The notes under the pieces are model-generated. The model was not told where the DNA came from. It saw nothing but the letters and a program-made list of their open reading frames with translations, and did no database searches. This document shows positions 10,463 to 22,900 of a DNA stretch of 64,000 bases, in pieces. A program made the translations under genes and the position numbers. The first letter of the stretch is position 1. Each line of letters begins with the position of its first letter. The stretch is from Phoenix dactylifera (taxonomy: Eukaryota; Streptophyta; Magnoliopsida; Arecales; Arecaceae), in contig NC_052409.1 of assembly GCF_009389715.1 (NCBI RefSeq), positions 2,520,001 through 2,584,000 on the forward strand, read 5' to 3'.

Positions 10463-10467
10463 CCAAG

Positions 10468-11522
10468 TTCTGCACTAGTTGGTTAAAAAAATTCCGATCT
10501 ACCTATGATGCTGTGACAAGCTGGTGATCATGGTGGAAGTCTCCTTAATTTCCATCTAGTGAATCACCTGATAATGTCCTCCCTGCCAAAGAAATCTCTC
10601 ACTTGTTCAAGAATAGGCTCAACTGGAGGCAATCATGCAGGGTCTTTAGTTGCTAGTAAGTGAAGATGCATCAGAGAACTGCAATGAGTGTAGATTGAAA
10701 GCAATGGGCAGACATTGCATTAATGAGATTGCTTCTGTAGTCCATCAGTAAAATCCAAAGGCGTCTTCATGATCTAGTCAACCAAGTCATATGAGCAACC
10801 ATCTCTGCAAGCTGCTGTGCATCCAAGTCCAAACTAGTACCGATCAAACTCTTGGTATAGCTTAACCATGATGAACTGGCAGACTATCGTTTCCTGAACT
10901 CTAGGGCAGTGTCCACAGTCTCCATGGTGCAACACTAAAAGTTGAAACAGGAACTTGAACCTCAACCTGAGATCTCTGTCTTTAGTAATTGATTTATTTA
11001 TTCTATATTTTGCCCTCAGAACCAGTGAGCTGAAGCATTCCCCCTCTTATACATTGGGAACTATAGTTAACATAGTCTAAATAGATTGTGAAGTGCTAGA
11101 TTGTACAAATCAATGAAATCAAAAAATGAGTCACCCAATTGATTCATGGTCGTGTGTTTTTTTTTTGGTACAATATTAACATGTGTTGAATAATAAACAA
11201 AATCATAAAAGCGAGTCCGATTGTGGATTGGGTCGCCTTCTTTGCTGCTCACCACTTTAGGGAGTTCTTTGGACTCGTCATGTATCTATTTCTCTACTTA
11301 TAGGACAGTAAAATTAGTGCGAGCAGCCGATGTACCGAAAAATAAAAAAAAAACAAAAAGTGAGCCCAAAACTGGTGATTTGCCGAAAATATTGTAGCAA
11401 GACGCAAATGGACCTACGGGAGTCGAGTGAACCTGTTTGTGACTCCACAGATCCAGTCCAAACTCACTTCCCGACCTGCGTTTTATTATTCCTTATTATT
11501 CCAAAATCCTCTACGGACCTTC
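10468..11522. other. Non-coding DNA upstream of the Sm D3 gene
   Basis: No gene or known repeat recognised. Short open frames here lack domain signals. The last 150 bp or so should include the Sm D3 promoter. Confidence 0.5.
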
Positions 11523-11530
11523 TAGGGTTT
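11523..11530 (+). promoter_or_regulatory. Telo-box (TAGGGTTT) upstream of Sm D3
   Basis: AAACCCTA on the minus strand, 76 bp before the start codon. Telo-boxes are common near transcription starts of plant genes for ribosome and RNA-processing proteins, so this fits a constitutive, growth-linked Sm gene. Confidence 0.5.
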
Positions 11531-11605
11531 AGAAAAGTCTGACGGTGGGTTTTGGCAGCAGCAGCAGCAGTAGAGAAAGCCAGAGCGAGAGAGTACAAGA
11601 AGGAG

Positions 11606-14600
11606 ATGAGTCGGAGCCTGGGGATACCGGTGAAGCTGCTGCACGAGGCGGCGGGGCATGTGGTGACGGTGGAGCTCAAGAGCGGCGAGCTCTACCGTGG
11701 GAGCATGGTCGAGTGCGAGGACAACTGGAACTGCCAGCTTGAGAACATCACCTACACCGCCAAGGTAAAACTCTCTCTCTCTCTCTCTTGGATTCGACTT
11801 AGGGTTTCTTGAGGGCTGGGTTTAACGTTCCCCTCTTTTTCATAAGATTAGAAGTCGTCTCGCTCGTTTTCTTTTCGTCCGTTTTATATCGCAATCAATT
11901 CCGCGCGTTTTTTCTTAAATTTTTTGATTCGACTGTGGAAACCCTATATGCACATCTAATTTGATAGGAAAGAAGGTGTTAGGCATATCAACTAAGTCAA
12001 GGTTGAGGAATGGCAGCAATTTCCCGAGTGCTGAGTTAGATTTCCAGCTATCCGCATTCTCACTGCTAAAGCATATACTTTTTAGAAGAAGGCCAATGTT
12101 GTTGAACCTGATTTCCTTCCATATACCTCGTTGTAAATGCTGTGCATAGCGTTTAGAACCATAGAACTCCACCCAAATGGCTCAAAAGAGTTTAAAATAA
12201 ACCTCAAGGTGCAAATAACTAATCCTCAAATGAACCTAGATATTGTGCCCACTGTATACCCCATCACCTTATTGCATCATAGACATGCCCTTAATTATTG
12301 ATCAAAATATTTTTTTGTCAGCCCAATAAAGTTTTTTCCATCTAGAAATAAGCCATGGCTTGAAGGTGAAATCCAAGAAATTAAATAATCTACTTGTATC
12401 AACAAGGGGTTACTCTTGAATTGTTGTTTAACCCGTGATTTAGTACATGCTTACAAAGAAAGATGCATGATATTGCCAAAAGATATAACAATAGGCTACT
12501 TTCAACTGTTGTATGTTCACAAGCAGAAGTATTGAGAAAAGCCACAGCCTCCACCATGTGGTACTGCTCTCCAGGTTTAACCTCCAAGCTTCTTGACCTA
12601 TTTTTGTTGAAGCTAACGGTTGCGCTTCTTGTAAAGACCATGTATTTGTCTGTGTTAGGATGAATTATATTGATGGATGGTTTGACATGCATTGCATTTT
12701 TCTTCTTAATAGGATGGAAAAGTATCACAACTTGAGCATGTTTTCATCAGAGGCAGCAAAGTAAGGTAAGCTCATCATGCCCTAAATTTTGAATTTGTTA
12801 GTTTGGTTAGATCAACATCTGAATGATTTTTATTACAGGTTTATGGTCATTCCTGATATGCTGAAAAATGCCCCAATGTTCAAACGTTTGGATGCAAGAA
12901 TCAGAGTATGGAATACTTCTTTTTCTTATCTTATTTTGATAGAGTAAGCATTTTCCTCATATTTTAACGTATTTGTTGCTTCATCAAGGGCAAAGGCTCA
13001 GCTCTTGGAGTTGGACGTGGCCGTGCAGTTGCTATGCGTGCTAGGGTGAGTTATACTTTTTTAACAATCCCTGACTTTTGTTATAATATTCTGCAAACTG
13101 TTTATTTATCTGTCAAGTCAAGTTTAAAATGAAATATTTTTTTCTTGTCTTATAGGTTCTTATTAGTTTGAGCTTACTATTATCATTGTTGTCCATGGTG
13201 CTTATTTTTTTTTAGAAGAGCCACTAAGTTTTGTTGTGTTCTTCTGTCATCCTTTCATGTTCTTTGCTAACATTCATTTATCTTGTGAAGGTCTTCCTCT
13301 TCCAGCAAGCTGGTTATCCCTGCCTTCTCATGTGTTATTCTTATCTTAGATGGGCTCAGTAATACGTTGTTATCACCATGAAAAACAACTAAGATTAACC
13401 TGAAATTAATTGGTCAAAAACTAAACAAGATAAGAAACTCATGGATACAGCATTTTATTCAATTACTTATTCGAGAATTTTAGTTATCTTAGAATTCATA
13501 TTTCTTGTGTCCAAATAGTTTATTATAGTCATAGGAGTTTGAAAAGGCCATACATCTCCACTGTGTTTAATAATTGTTGTCCTTAGAGTTGGGATTTAAG
13601 ATAATCATTCTGGTTATCATGATGACTTGTCCCTTATATTAGCTAAACTTTTATATACATGTCATTTTTATAAACTAGTGAAATTAAGTACCCGAACAAG
13701 ACCAGATAGAAGCCAATTAATATCACCTAAAATATGGGCTTTCTCATTGGTTATGGCTTGATGTGATATCATAATGCATTCAAATTTTCTCCTTATAGGT
13801 AGATAGTTGTCCTTAATTTCAGTTTCCACGAGCAGTGGGAATATGATAATGCCCTAACCATTGCAAGGGCTTTGTAAAAAGGGAAATGTCTGTATCTTCC
13901 ACAAGGAGGGGAGGTCAGGTGAGTTGAAAGTAGCCATAAGCTAATCTTCCTATTGTTAACAAAAGAATAAAAATATTTGAAATGGCATGATAAGAACTCC
14001 ACGTCTTTCATTGGTAGTAATATGGTACACTTTATTCAGAGGTATTAAATTGATTTGAAAATATCAAATTAATAGGTAACATCTAGGCATGATGTCATCT
14101 TCAGATGAGCTTTCAAGGCAGCCTTCCCCTATTTGCTTAAGAAATGAAACCCCAATCTGTAGTTCAGGGCAGAGCTAGAGCGTTTCTCAACAATTCCACA
14201 AGCACTCTTGCCAATACACCAAATATCTTGGGAATGACTAGTGAGAAAACTACGTTATTATCTCCACCCATCCCCACAAAATGGACTCAGTTTAAGTTAG
14301 CATAATAGCGTTGATTGGTCTTCTTGTACTCTATCCCTAATGCCCTATGCTCCAGGACATGGACTTGTGCACTCACCAAGGTGACCTGAATACTCAATGC
14401 AACGAGGGCAAATCCCCTCAGGCGTACAGTCCCTAATTCTGATGAGAATTAGTCCTTTTGTGTTTCTAGGGGGGAAAGGGTATCTCCACCCATCCCCACA
14501 AAATGGACTCAGTTTAAGTTAGCATAATAGCGTTGATTGGTCTTCTTGTACTCTACCCCTAATGCCCTATGCTCCAGGACATGGACTTGTGCACTCACCA

Positions 14601-15167
14601 AGGTGACCTGAATACTCAATGCAACGAGGGCAAACCCCCTCAGGCGTACGGTCCCTAATTCTGATGAGAATTAGTCCTTTTGTGTTTCTAGGGGGGAAAG
14701 GGTACTTTTTATCATGTGGATTGAGTTTCCCTTTTTCAGATCCCCTCAAACTCTCGAGAGGATAGGCGCACTAAAAATAATGAAACTAGAGTTTGTTAGC
14801 TATCATAATGCACTTCCTCCTAATCTTATGAACTAAAACAGTGACTTCTACCAAAAAAAAGTAACACCGTAAAACTTTCCTGACTCAAAAAATGAGAAGG
14901 TTAAGTTGTCCAACGAGGGTAATAATACAGATGAATCTCAATGACTTGTCATTTAGTATCCAGTCTCCATTTAGTATCACCATCTGCATAGTGCTTCAGG
15001 CTGAAACACATCATCATCTTTATTTGTTTATTTACTTGTTTGTTGTTTGTTTGCTTGCTTGCTTGTTTGTTTGTTTATTTTGATGTTCTCTCATGTTGTA
15101 GGCTCAAGCTGCTGGTCGTGTTGGTGCTGCTGCTGGTAGGGGTGGTGTGCCTCCAGTAAGAAGGTAG
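11606..15167 (+). CDS. SmD3: Small nuclear ribonucleoprotein Sm D3
   Basis: Core Sm protein that joins the seven-member ring on U1, U2, U4 and U5 snRNAs and is needed for pre-mRNA splicing in the nucleus. Five coding exons: 11606-11764, 12713-12765, 12839-12905, 12989-13045 and 15102-15167. All have GT-AG introns and keep frame, giving 133 aa, close to plant Sm D3 (about 130). The Sm1 motif is in exon 1 ([13 protein letters not shown]) and Sm2 in exons 2-3 ([16 protein letters not shown]). An Arg/Gly-rich tail ([18 protein letters not shown]) offers sites for arginine methylation, as in other Sm D proteins. The start begins [15 protein letters not shown], the family N-terminus; an upstream in-frame ATG at 11552 would add 18 residues and is unlikely. 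The last intron (2.05 kb) holds a tandem duplication. Confidence 0.97.
14259..14702. repeat. 222-bp tandem duplication in Sm D3 intron 4
   Basis: Copy 1 is 14259-14480 and copy 2 is 14481-14702, head to tail. I see about three substitutions between them (about 1.4%), so the duplication is recent. The unit resembles no family I know. It lies about 400 bp before the last exon's acceptor. Confidence 0.95.
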
Positions 15168-16996
15168 TCGTCACCTTCTAGCACTTCACACGTCGCTCGG
15201 ATCTTGCCATCACAGAAAATCGTATTGATCCTTTTTTGAATCTTTCTCTGGTAGAAAGGGGATGTAAACAACGGATTGTTTAATGGATGCAAGGAAGACA
15301 TTTTTCTGTTACCAGTTTAATCCTCATGCGACATCTAATGACCTTTCCTGGAAGCCTCTTCTTGTTATTATGGCCTTTGCATTTTTCCTTCACTGCTTCT
15401 AGTACCTCTAAACATTTTATTGATGCGATGTTGTTCCTAAATGAGTGTGGAAGGTGTACATGCAGTGTTTTATCACAACTATGTGCAAGTTGATATTTGT
15501 TATTTCTAAGAGTTGTCGATGCAGGGCAGATAAATCATGTGATTCATGTCTCATCGATCTGTATCTACAATACTAGGTGGCTTTGTGAGTTTGACTAAAT
15601 AATAAATGTGGAGACAGGTTTCCAGTCGTTTGGAAATATTAAGGAACTTGTTAGCCTAGGGGGTAAAAAAAAAAAGAAGAAAGCAATTTGGTCGGGGCTT
15701 CTCTTGATGAGGCAAACGATTGGAAATGTCCAATCAAGCTGAACCCATTCAGCTGAGACTAGGTACTGGTTTGTCTTAAGCTCCCCAATTATCAAAAAAT
15801 TTTGCATCTAAGGATCATCCATTGTCGGTGCGGATCTTTGTGCATTTTTACGGTGGGGCATGCTGTTCTAGTACAGGTGGTGTTATATAAAAATGAAAGT
15901 TTGCATGAGATGGCATTTCCAAACTAGTTATCACCCTAGGTCCCCAACCATCCATCCTTGTTCCTAACCTTAACAACACCTTTCTACCTCTGCTTTTTTT
16001 TTATATGGAAGGGGTAATCCAGCTAGAACCGAGCTTGGCAGTATATTATTCAAAACTTGGCATTCCTCTTGGTGGAACCGAGCTCTTTACCGAGCTTCTA
16101 AACGTTTTCGCAAACCTAAGATATTCGAGGCCAGGCTGATTATGAGCTGAAGTTCAAGCTCGGCTCATGAACAAGCTCAGAGCCTGTTGTTTGGCTGAGC
16201 CTTGGGCTTTTTGTTCGCAACTCTGTTTTCGGCACTGCCAGTCTTGCTGGCAATTAGCAGTAATGAAGTTTTCAAACAGGCTACAGACTCCTACCGCTGC
16301 CTCTCCTGAAATGGCTGGTGGCCGATTGACCAGTGGCAATGTAGCTACCGGTGCTCCAGACATTAGGCAGGCAAATATTCCTCATCCGACAGGTGGTCGG
16401 ATTATAGCAAGGTGGTCGATATCACCATTTTCATTAACCCAAAGGTTCTGTAATAACTGGGACGAATACTTGATGGTAGATATCAACCTGGTACTGCTCT
16501 AATTCAAGATTTTCATGGTGCTGACTACATTGTCAAGGAAACTTGCGGGATTTCATTATGACAACTCAATAAACTGCAGGCGCCCAATGTCTGTAACCAC
16601 TGTCAGAATTTGAAGCTTTACAACATCCGTTGCCCTTACAACATTTGCCACTAGGATAAAAAAAGCTTGATATGTCTCATCATTACATGAACCAATCAAA
16701 TATAACCCTCCCAAGGATATTGATCTCTCTGAATGAATTCAGCAAACAGAGAACCGATGGAGCTGTGACCATTTCTTTTTTGCTCCACCATAGTTCTAAC
16801 CAGTTTAGGTATACATGCAAAACTCGCTGCCAGGCATATACAAATTTGCCTGATATGCAAAGACCAAGAAACTTCACTTGCAGGCTTATGATGGAGAATC
16901 AGAATAACTCGGCAACTGCTGAAGCTGATCCACTCTGCTTAGACCACCAAGCACCTTGTATGTGCAGAGGACTGCATTCACTCCTATGGCTGACCC
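15168..16996. other. Convergent intergenic region between Sm D3 and LAZ1
   Basis: Holds the 3' UTRs of two genes pointing at each other. Sm D3's UTR is probably the first few hundred bases and LAZ1's the last few hundred. Around 16020-16200 there are repeated ccgagct/gagctcgg motifs in both orientations, which may be a decayed foldback repeat. No gene seen. Confidence 0.5.
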
Positions 16997-19900
16997 TCAT
17001 TCCTTTGTAACCCACCTGCGCCCCCGAATTTCATACCCACCATATCCATGATCACTACTCTCTCCCCCACTTTCTGCACTGGTATAACCTGATTTCCTAT
17101 GACGTCTTCTTCCTCTGGAGGGCCCGCTATCACTAGCTGTTCCGTTCAACAGTGGGTCATCTATTCCACGAATAACTCTCCTGGTTGGTGATGATGAACC
17201 GATGCAACTATCATCTTTGACTCTCTTTCTCTCCTTTTCATGCTTTTTTATGTTTTGAGAGATCTTGTGAAGCTTCTCATTGAATTTTGTTAGACCCTTC
17301 TCCATGGGCTCCACCGCATGGGTGACTGTGAACTTCAAATCATTTACAATCTGCAGGGGTAAAAGGGATTAGGAATTCCACAATGCTGTCCATTAATCAA
17401 ATTTTTATTGTCAATAGAATCTGATACAGGATGATAAAAAAGGACTTGCAAATTCTTGAATCCAAGATCTGCATCCAAAATTCCATGAAAAATGTTTTGT
17501 AATTTTCTGATGTCGAGATATGAAACTAGACATCAGCTTCATGCGGAATTCTTCCATCAAAATTAGAAAATGATGTAATCAAGAGACATATTGTACTATA
17601 CTACTACTCCCTAACCCAGACCACATCCTGACTGGCTTAAAATATAGATTTAATTAGGGATGGCAGCTGGGCAGGTTTTTTTGGGTTTCTGATCTGTCCC
17701 GAGCCTTAATAGGACTCGTTTAGCAAAACCTTATAGGGTTTGGGATTTAAAATTAAAACATGTTAGGTTTTCGGATGGGTTTGAGGTTTGACCCTCGAGT
17801 GCCCACTACCCAAACCTGATAATATATAATTTATTTATTTTTGATAAAATCTTACAAAAAATATATACAATAGAGGGAGAATTATGGACTTAATGTTAAT
17901 ATTATGAATTATGGTTGTTTGTTCAAGTTTGAATTGAAAGTTTGATGTATTATTGATTATTACTTGATATTAGTTATATTCAATACCCGATCCGACCCGA
18001 GTAACCCGATCTGAATAAAAAGTAATCGGTCGGGTTCGGGTACCCGACCAGTTTACCATTTTTGATGGGATAGGTTCGGGCTTTTGGGGCAAATTTTTAA
18101 TCGGGTTTGGGATGGGTTCAGATAGGAGGACTTAAAACTAGTTCGAATATGGGTAGAGCAAATTTTGTGGGTACCCTACCCGTTGCCATTTCTAAATTTA
18201 ATATTGAAACCAAAAAAGTAATCTAAATCAATGATTCTTTATTTTGTGACCTTTATCAAGTATTTTTTGGAATGATCATCAGAAATTTCTTACGGAGAAA
18301 TGGAACTAGTACTCAGATCCATGCATTTTGTCAACGTGTCCTGCACAGGTCCAAGAGGACCAAAAAATTATAAAGATTTGGGCTGAGCAAGCTCATGAAT
18401 GAAGTAAGCCAGGTCTTAGGAGGAGAATCAGGGATTTCTCTTTGTGGTTTTGTCAAAGAAATTTGGGCCCTATGCTAATTGAAATGAGCTCCAGAAAACC
18501 TTATTAAGAACTCCTAGTGAGATTTGATAAAAATATGCAACTGAGATTGAGAAAGAGAGATCTTACATATTCTCCTCCTCCAAGGACAACATCACGCATG
18601 CTTTCTCTGATAGCTGTTCCACTTTTGATATCAACATCAGGCTGAGGAAGTCTAAGCTTTGTAGGTCGTTCACTGTCCCTAACCTCGTCAGGGTCCAAAG
18701 GGCAGTCCACAGATGCATAGTCTCCAAGAACTGAGATGCTTCCCAGAAAGCGCTCACCCATTAGTTCATATGGTGTAGCAGGGAAGACGTAGATGTGAAC
18801 AATAGAAGCAACGCCCATCTGTGCTGGAAGAATTTGTGAGTCTGTAAGAGCTTCAGCCAGCATCAGGATATTAGAAAATTTTCATGAACCACAGACAAAA
18901 TTTCAAGGAAACCGGTAATGTAAACATGAAAGCATAAGTTCCTGTTTAGATAAGACATCTGACTCCTGAAAACAGGACAAGTCAAATAAATAAGATAATC
19001 ATGTACATATGAATTAGTAATACTTGGTCTTATACACAACCATTATTTTTCCAGTGCATACAGATCACACTGTACAGCTGCTAAAGAATTGATCAACATT
19101 CTAACTTGTAGGAAAAGAAGATACATGCTTAAACAAAAATTCTCTCCTACTAACACAGCAAGAGGATACCCAAGTTTGCAAAAGCTTTTATACTAGTCTT
19201 ACACAACAGCAAGGCAAAAAGAGATGCTTTAACATATATTTACAGTAGCAGATTCTATCTAATAGGTTGTATCTGAATTTCGCATTAAATTAAAACAAAG
19301 TATCAAATACCTCTATACAAATAATGAAGTCCTGAATACTTGACTTAAATTGTAAGGCTTGAGCTATAGGGCTTTTGAACAAACCCCAGGTATAAAGCAG
19401 TGCAATTGCAACACCTTGCCACCAAGTCAAAAAGACGATTGACTTGAATACCAGAAATTTGGCCAATGGTTTTATATGAGCCAGTTCATCCTTCGTCGCA
19501 GCATAGAATTGAACTAAACAATACAATGCCCATGATTGGCTGAAATTAAGAACCACAGCCATGTAAGGGTACCTACAAAATTTATAAAGAAGGAACATCT
19601 AGTCATCTCTAATCAAGAAAATTGAAGTTTTCACATGTAACAAATACAGAATAAGAACGTCAAACATCTGCTCAATGAAACTTTTGTCATAAAAGCTGCA
19701 AACTCTAACTAGTACATGGAAACTCATATACCAAAACAAACTACCAAGTGCTCACACTGGCAATTACAATCTCAAATGAATGAACCAATAAGTTACCAGA
19801 ATATGATCCCAGATGAAGATAAAGTATAATACATACATACATACATGCACATATATACATATGGACGTATATATATGCACGTATGTATTAAATCGCATGT

Positions 19901-22900
19901 CAAAAAAGGAATGCTCGTACGTAGTGCAATGGCAGATCCATGAAATTTCATGGATCTTTTATGCTCCGGTCTGTAAGAGTACGTGACTAGGTTTCAGCAT
20001 TTGCGGGAGTAGTAACAGTGATCAGGATATGGGAAAACAATGCAATTTGACCTGCTATTGAGAAAATATTCCTTTATTTTCAAAAAGGAAAACAAGCCGC
20101 TCCCCAATTCCCTTTCTCTTTCTCTCACTCATTCTCATTCTCCTGTTTTTCTTTTCTTTCTTTTCCTCATTTACACTGGTTCCGTCCTCCATGTTTTGTC
20201 TTCTTCCCGACCTTCCACGGTCCACAGAGCAGCTCACATGCTCAAGGCAGACATGGCTATCTCTTGGCCTTAACAAATCTGAACCCATCCATCCCATGGT
20301 ACTTATTTGACTTTCTTTCCCTCTTCTTTTTATTTATTATAAATAACCAAAACAACTCTAAAAAATTGGGGTATTTTTCTTATTTCTTTCAAGGAACTTC
20401 TCTCTTGATCTTAGGAAATGCAAGCATCATGTCCACATCTTATCTGAAATTTTTAGTGCCCAGTTTATTTCTATTCTCATTCCTAGCCTTTCTTTAAGCT
20501 TAATAGTGCATTTGTTGTAATTTTTGATGGTTCTGTGAACAGGTAATTTGCATTGATTTGTTCAGCAATCTTGCTTTGAAATTTGGTTGCTTTGTCTATC
20601 TATAAGCATTCCTTTATTTTTGATTTAATACTTACTTTGAAAATCTGAATATTCGGGACTGATGAAATAAATTGCCAGAAAAAACTTTCTAGAATAACCT
20701 CCAAAGATGTTCGGCCATGTCAAAGAGTTCCCGACGCAGCACATGAACTTGCACTAAGAGGAGGAAGAGAGTTGGAGGCTAAAAACAAAAAGCAAAAAAA
20801 AAAGTTATTTTTCAAGTGGGAGTTCTTGGGGGTTTGCTTCACAAAAAGAAGTTGGAAACTTGAATGAGTTCAATCTAGCCACATATCATTACTTCAATGG
20901 TCAAAAAATTAGAAAAAAAGAATCTGACAAAGCAATAGTTAAATACACAATAAACAACAATTTAGGATCCACATACTGCAATCTCCACATTTCCGGGCAG
21001 CTTGTGCCATTGAACTCCAAGCTGTGAGCTAGCGAGAACAATTATTAGAAGAGTCGAAGTATGAAGCTAATTTGTGTGTGCAATCTATCAAACAAACATG
21101 GAAAAAATCTGGTGGCACTGTAATGTCAGATTCATGGACCGACGGAAGAAATAGGCTGTACCTAACTTGTTGACAACTTTTTCAAAGATGAAATAATCTT
21201 GAAGTCCTTGTATACTGTTGGGCAAAAAGGATGCACAGTATATTTTTTTATTTCATATCTTCTATTATTGATGAAATCAGACTGGAGAATGTTATTCAAT
21301 TTGTGACAGATCATGCATCAAACAATATATCTGTAGGGAATATGAAAGCTGAAAACCATCACACATTTTCAAGATCAAATGTGCATCCCATTGTATCAAT
21401 GTAATATTCAAAGAGTATGATAGTCTTGAATATGTCTCCCATATTAGAAGGTGCAAGAAAAATTATAAAAATTATACATTGATACCAACATGTCTTGGAC
21501 TTGACGAGACTTCACACAAATGGTCGTGAGTTTCAAAGACCTAATGCAACAAGGTTTGTTACACATTTCTATGCCTTCGATCTATCTTGAAATAAACCAA
21601 ACCATTTGATATATGGTTGTTTTAACTGAAAGGAGAGATCTGCCTAAAGTAGAAGTGCAGAAGGAGTACATGATACAAGGAGATAAGTTTTGGGAATGTG
21701 GAAAACAAGTTTTACGTGCAATGGAGCCTCTTTTCAAGGTGTTGAGAATGGTTGATGATGATGGTTCTACTTCAGCCTACATATAGTATGTCTTGCACAA
21801 AGCAAAATAGCAATTAAAGAGGTTTTTGTGGGAGAGAGTGAAGTATTTGCCAATTTTGAAGATTATTGATTATAGATGGAAATCTCCATATTGTCATTTA
21901 TATGCAGCGGCAGCTTATTTGAACCGTCTCATGATGGACATGTCAAATTAGTTACACAAGTGGGATTGGAAAGGTAATTCAGTAAATGGTGATGACACAT
22001 GAAAAAGACTACAAATAGCAGAGAAGTTAAGAAGCTACCATCCTTGGATTTAGACATTTTGGAATCATGGCTATAGATTCCCTATGTGTCTCATCCAAGT
22101 AAGGATTGTCTTAGGCCCCATTTGGGAGAGCTTTTGGAGGGCCAAAAAGCATTTTCTATCCCTCCAAAAGTACTTTTAGATGAAATAAGAGTGTTTGGTA
22201 AAAATTTCGAAAAGCTGTTTTAGCTTTTTTTAGAAAGCTAAAAACAGCTTTTTGGGAAAGCTCCATTTTGGAGCTTTCCGGAAAAACACTTTTAGGCTCC
22301 GTCGAGAAGCTATTTTTTTGACCAAAATACTTGTGATAAAATATAACAATTACACAAAATATCCCTTTATAATTCTAAAAAGATGTAGGAGGGTGAAAAA
22401 TTAATTTATACTAATAATTATAATATTTTACCCCTTTATTATTGTATTATACTATAAATATAATATTATATTATATTATATCATAATACATTGATATGTT
22501 ATGTTAAATAATTTAATATTATATTAAATTATTATGCTATAGTATATAATATTATATTATTATATTATAATAATATTATATTACATTATAGTAATATTAT
22601 ACTATATCATATATTTATGTATTAATATATATTATATTTTATTATGCTTTGTTGTATAATACTATGCAATGTCCTTTATGGTTATTTTGTCATACTAAAA
22701 GTACTTTCTCAGTTTGTTTACCAAACACATATTAAAGTGCCACAGCACTTTAGAAATATAGTTACCAAACAACAAATAGCTTTTTATAAAAGCTCTACTT
22801 CAGAAAACTCTACTTCCAAAAGCTCTACTTCCAAAAGCTCTACTGCCAACAGTTTCCCCAAACGGAGCTTTATTCATTTGTTTCCAATTATATCATAGAA

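Noticed and set aside
16997-17338. Separate small gene for the charged LAZ1 tail
   Set aside because: It joins in frame to the upstream exon at 18567 (GGGEY-IVNDLKFTVT), as in the LAZ1 family, so it is the last exon.
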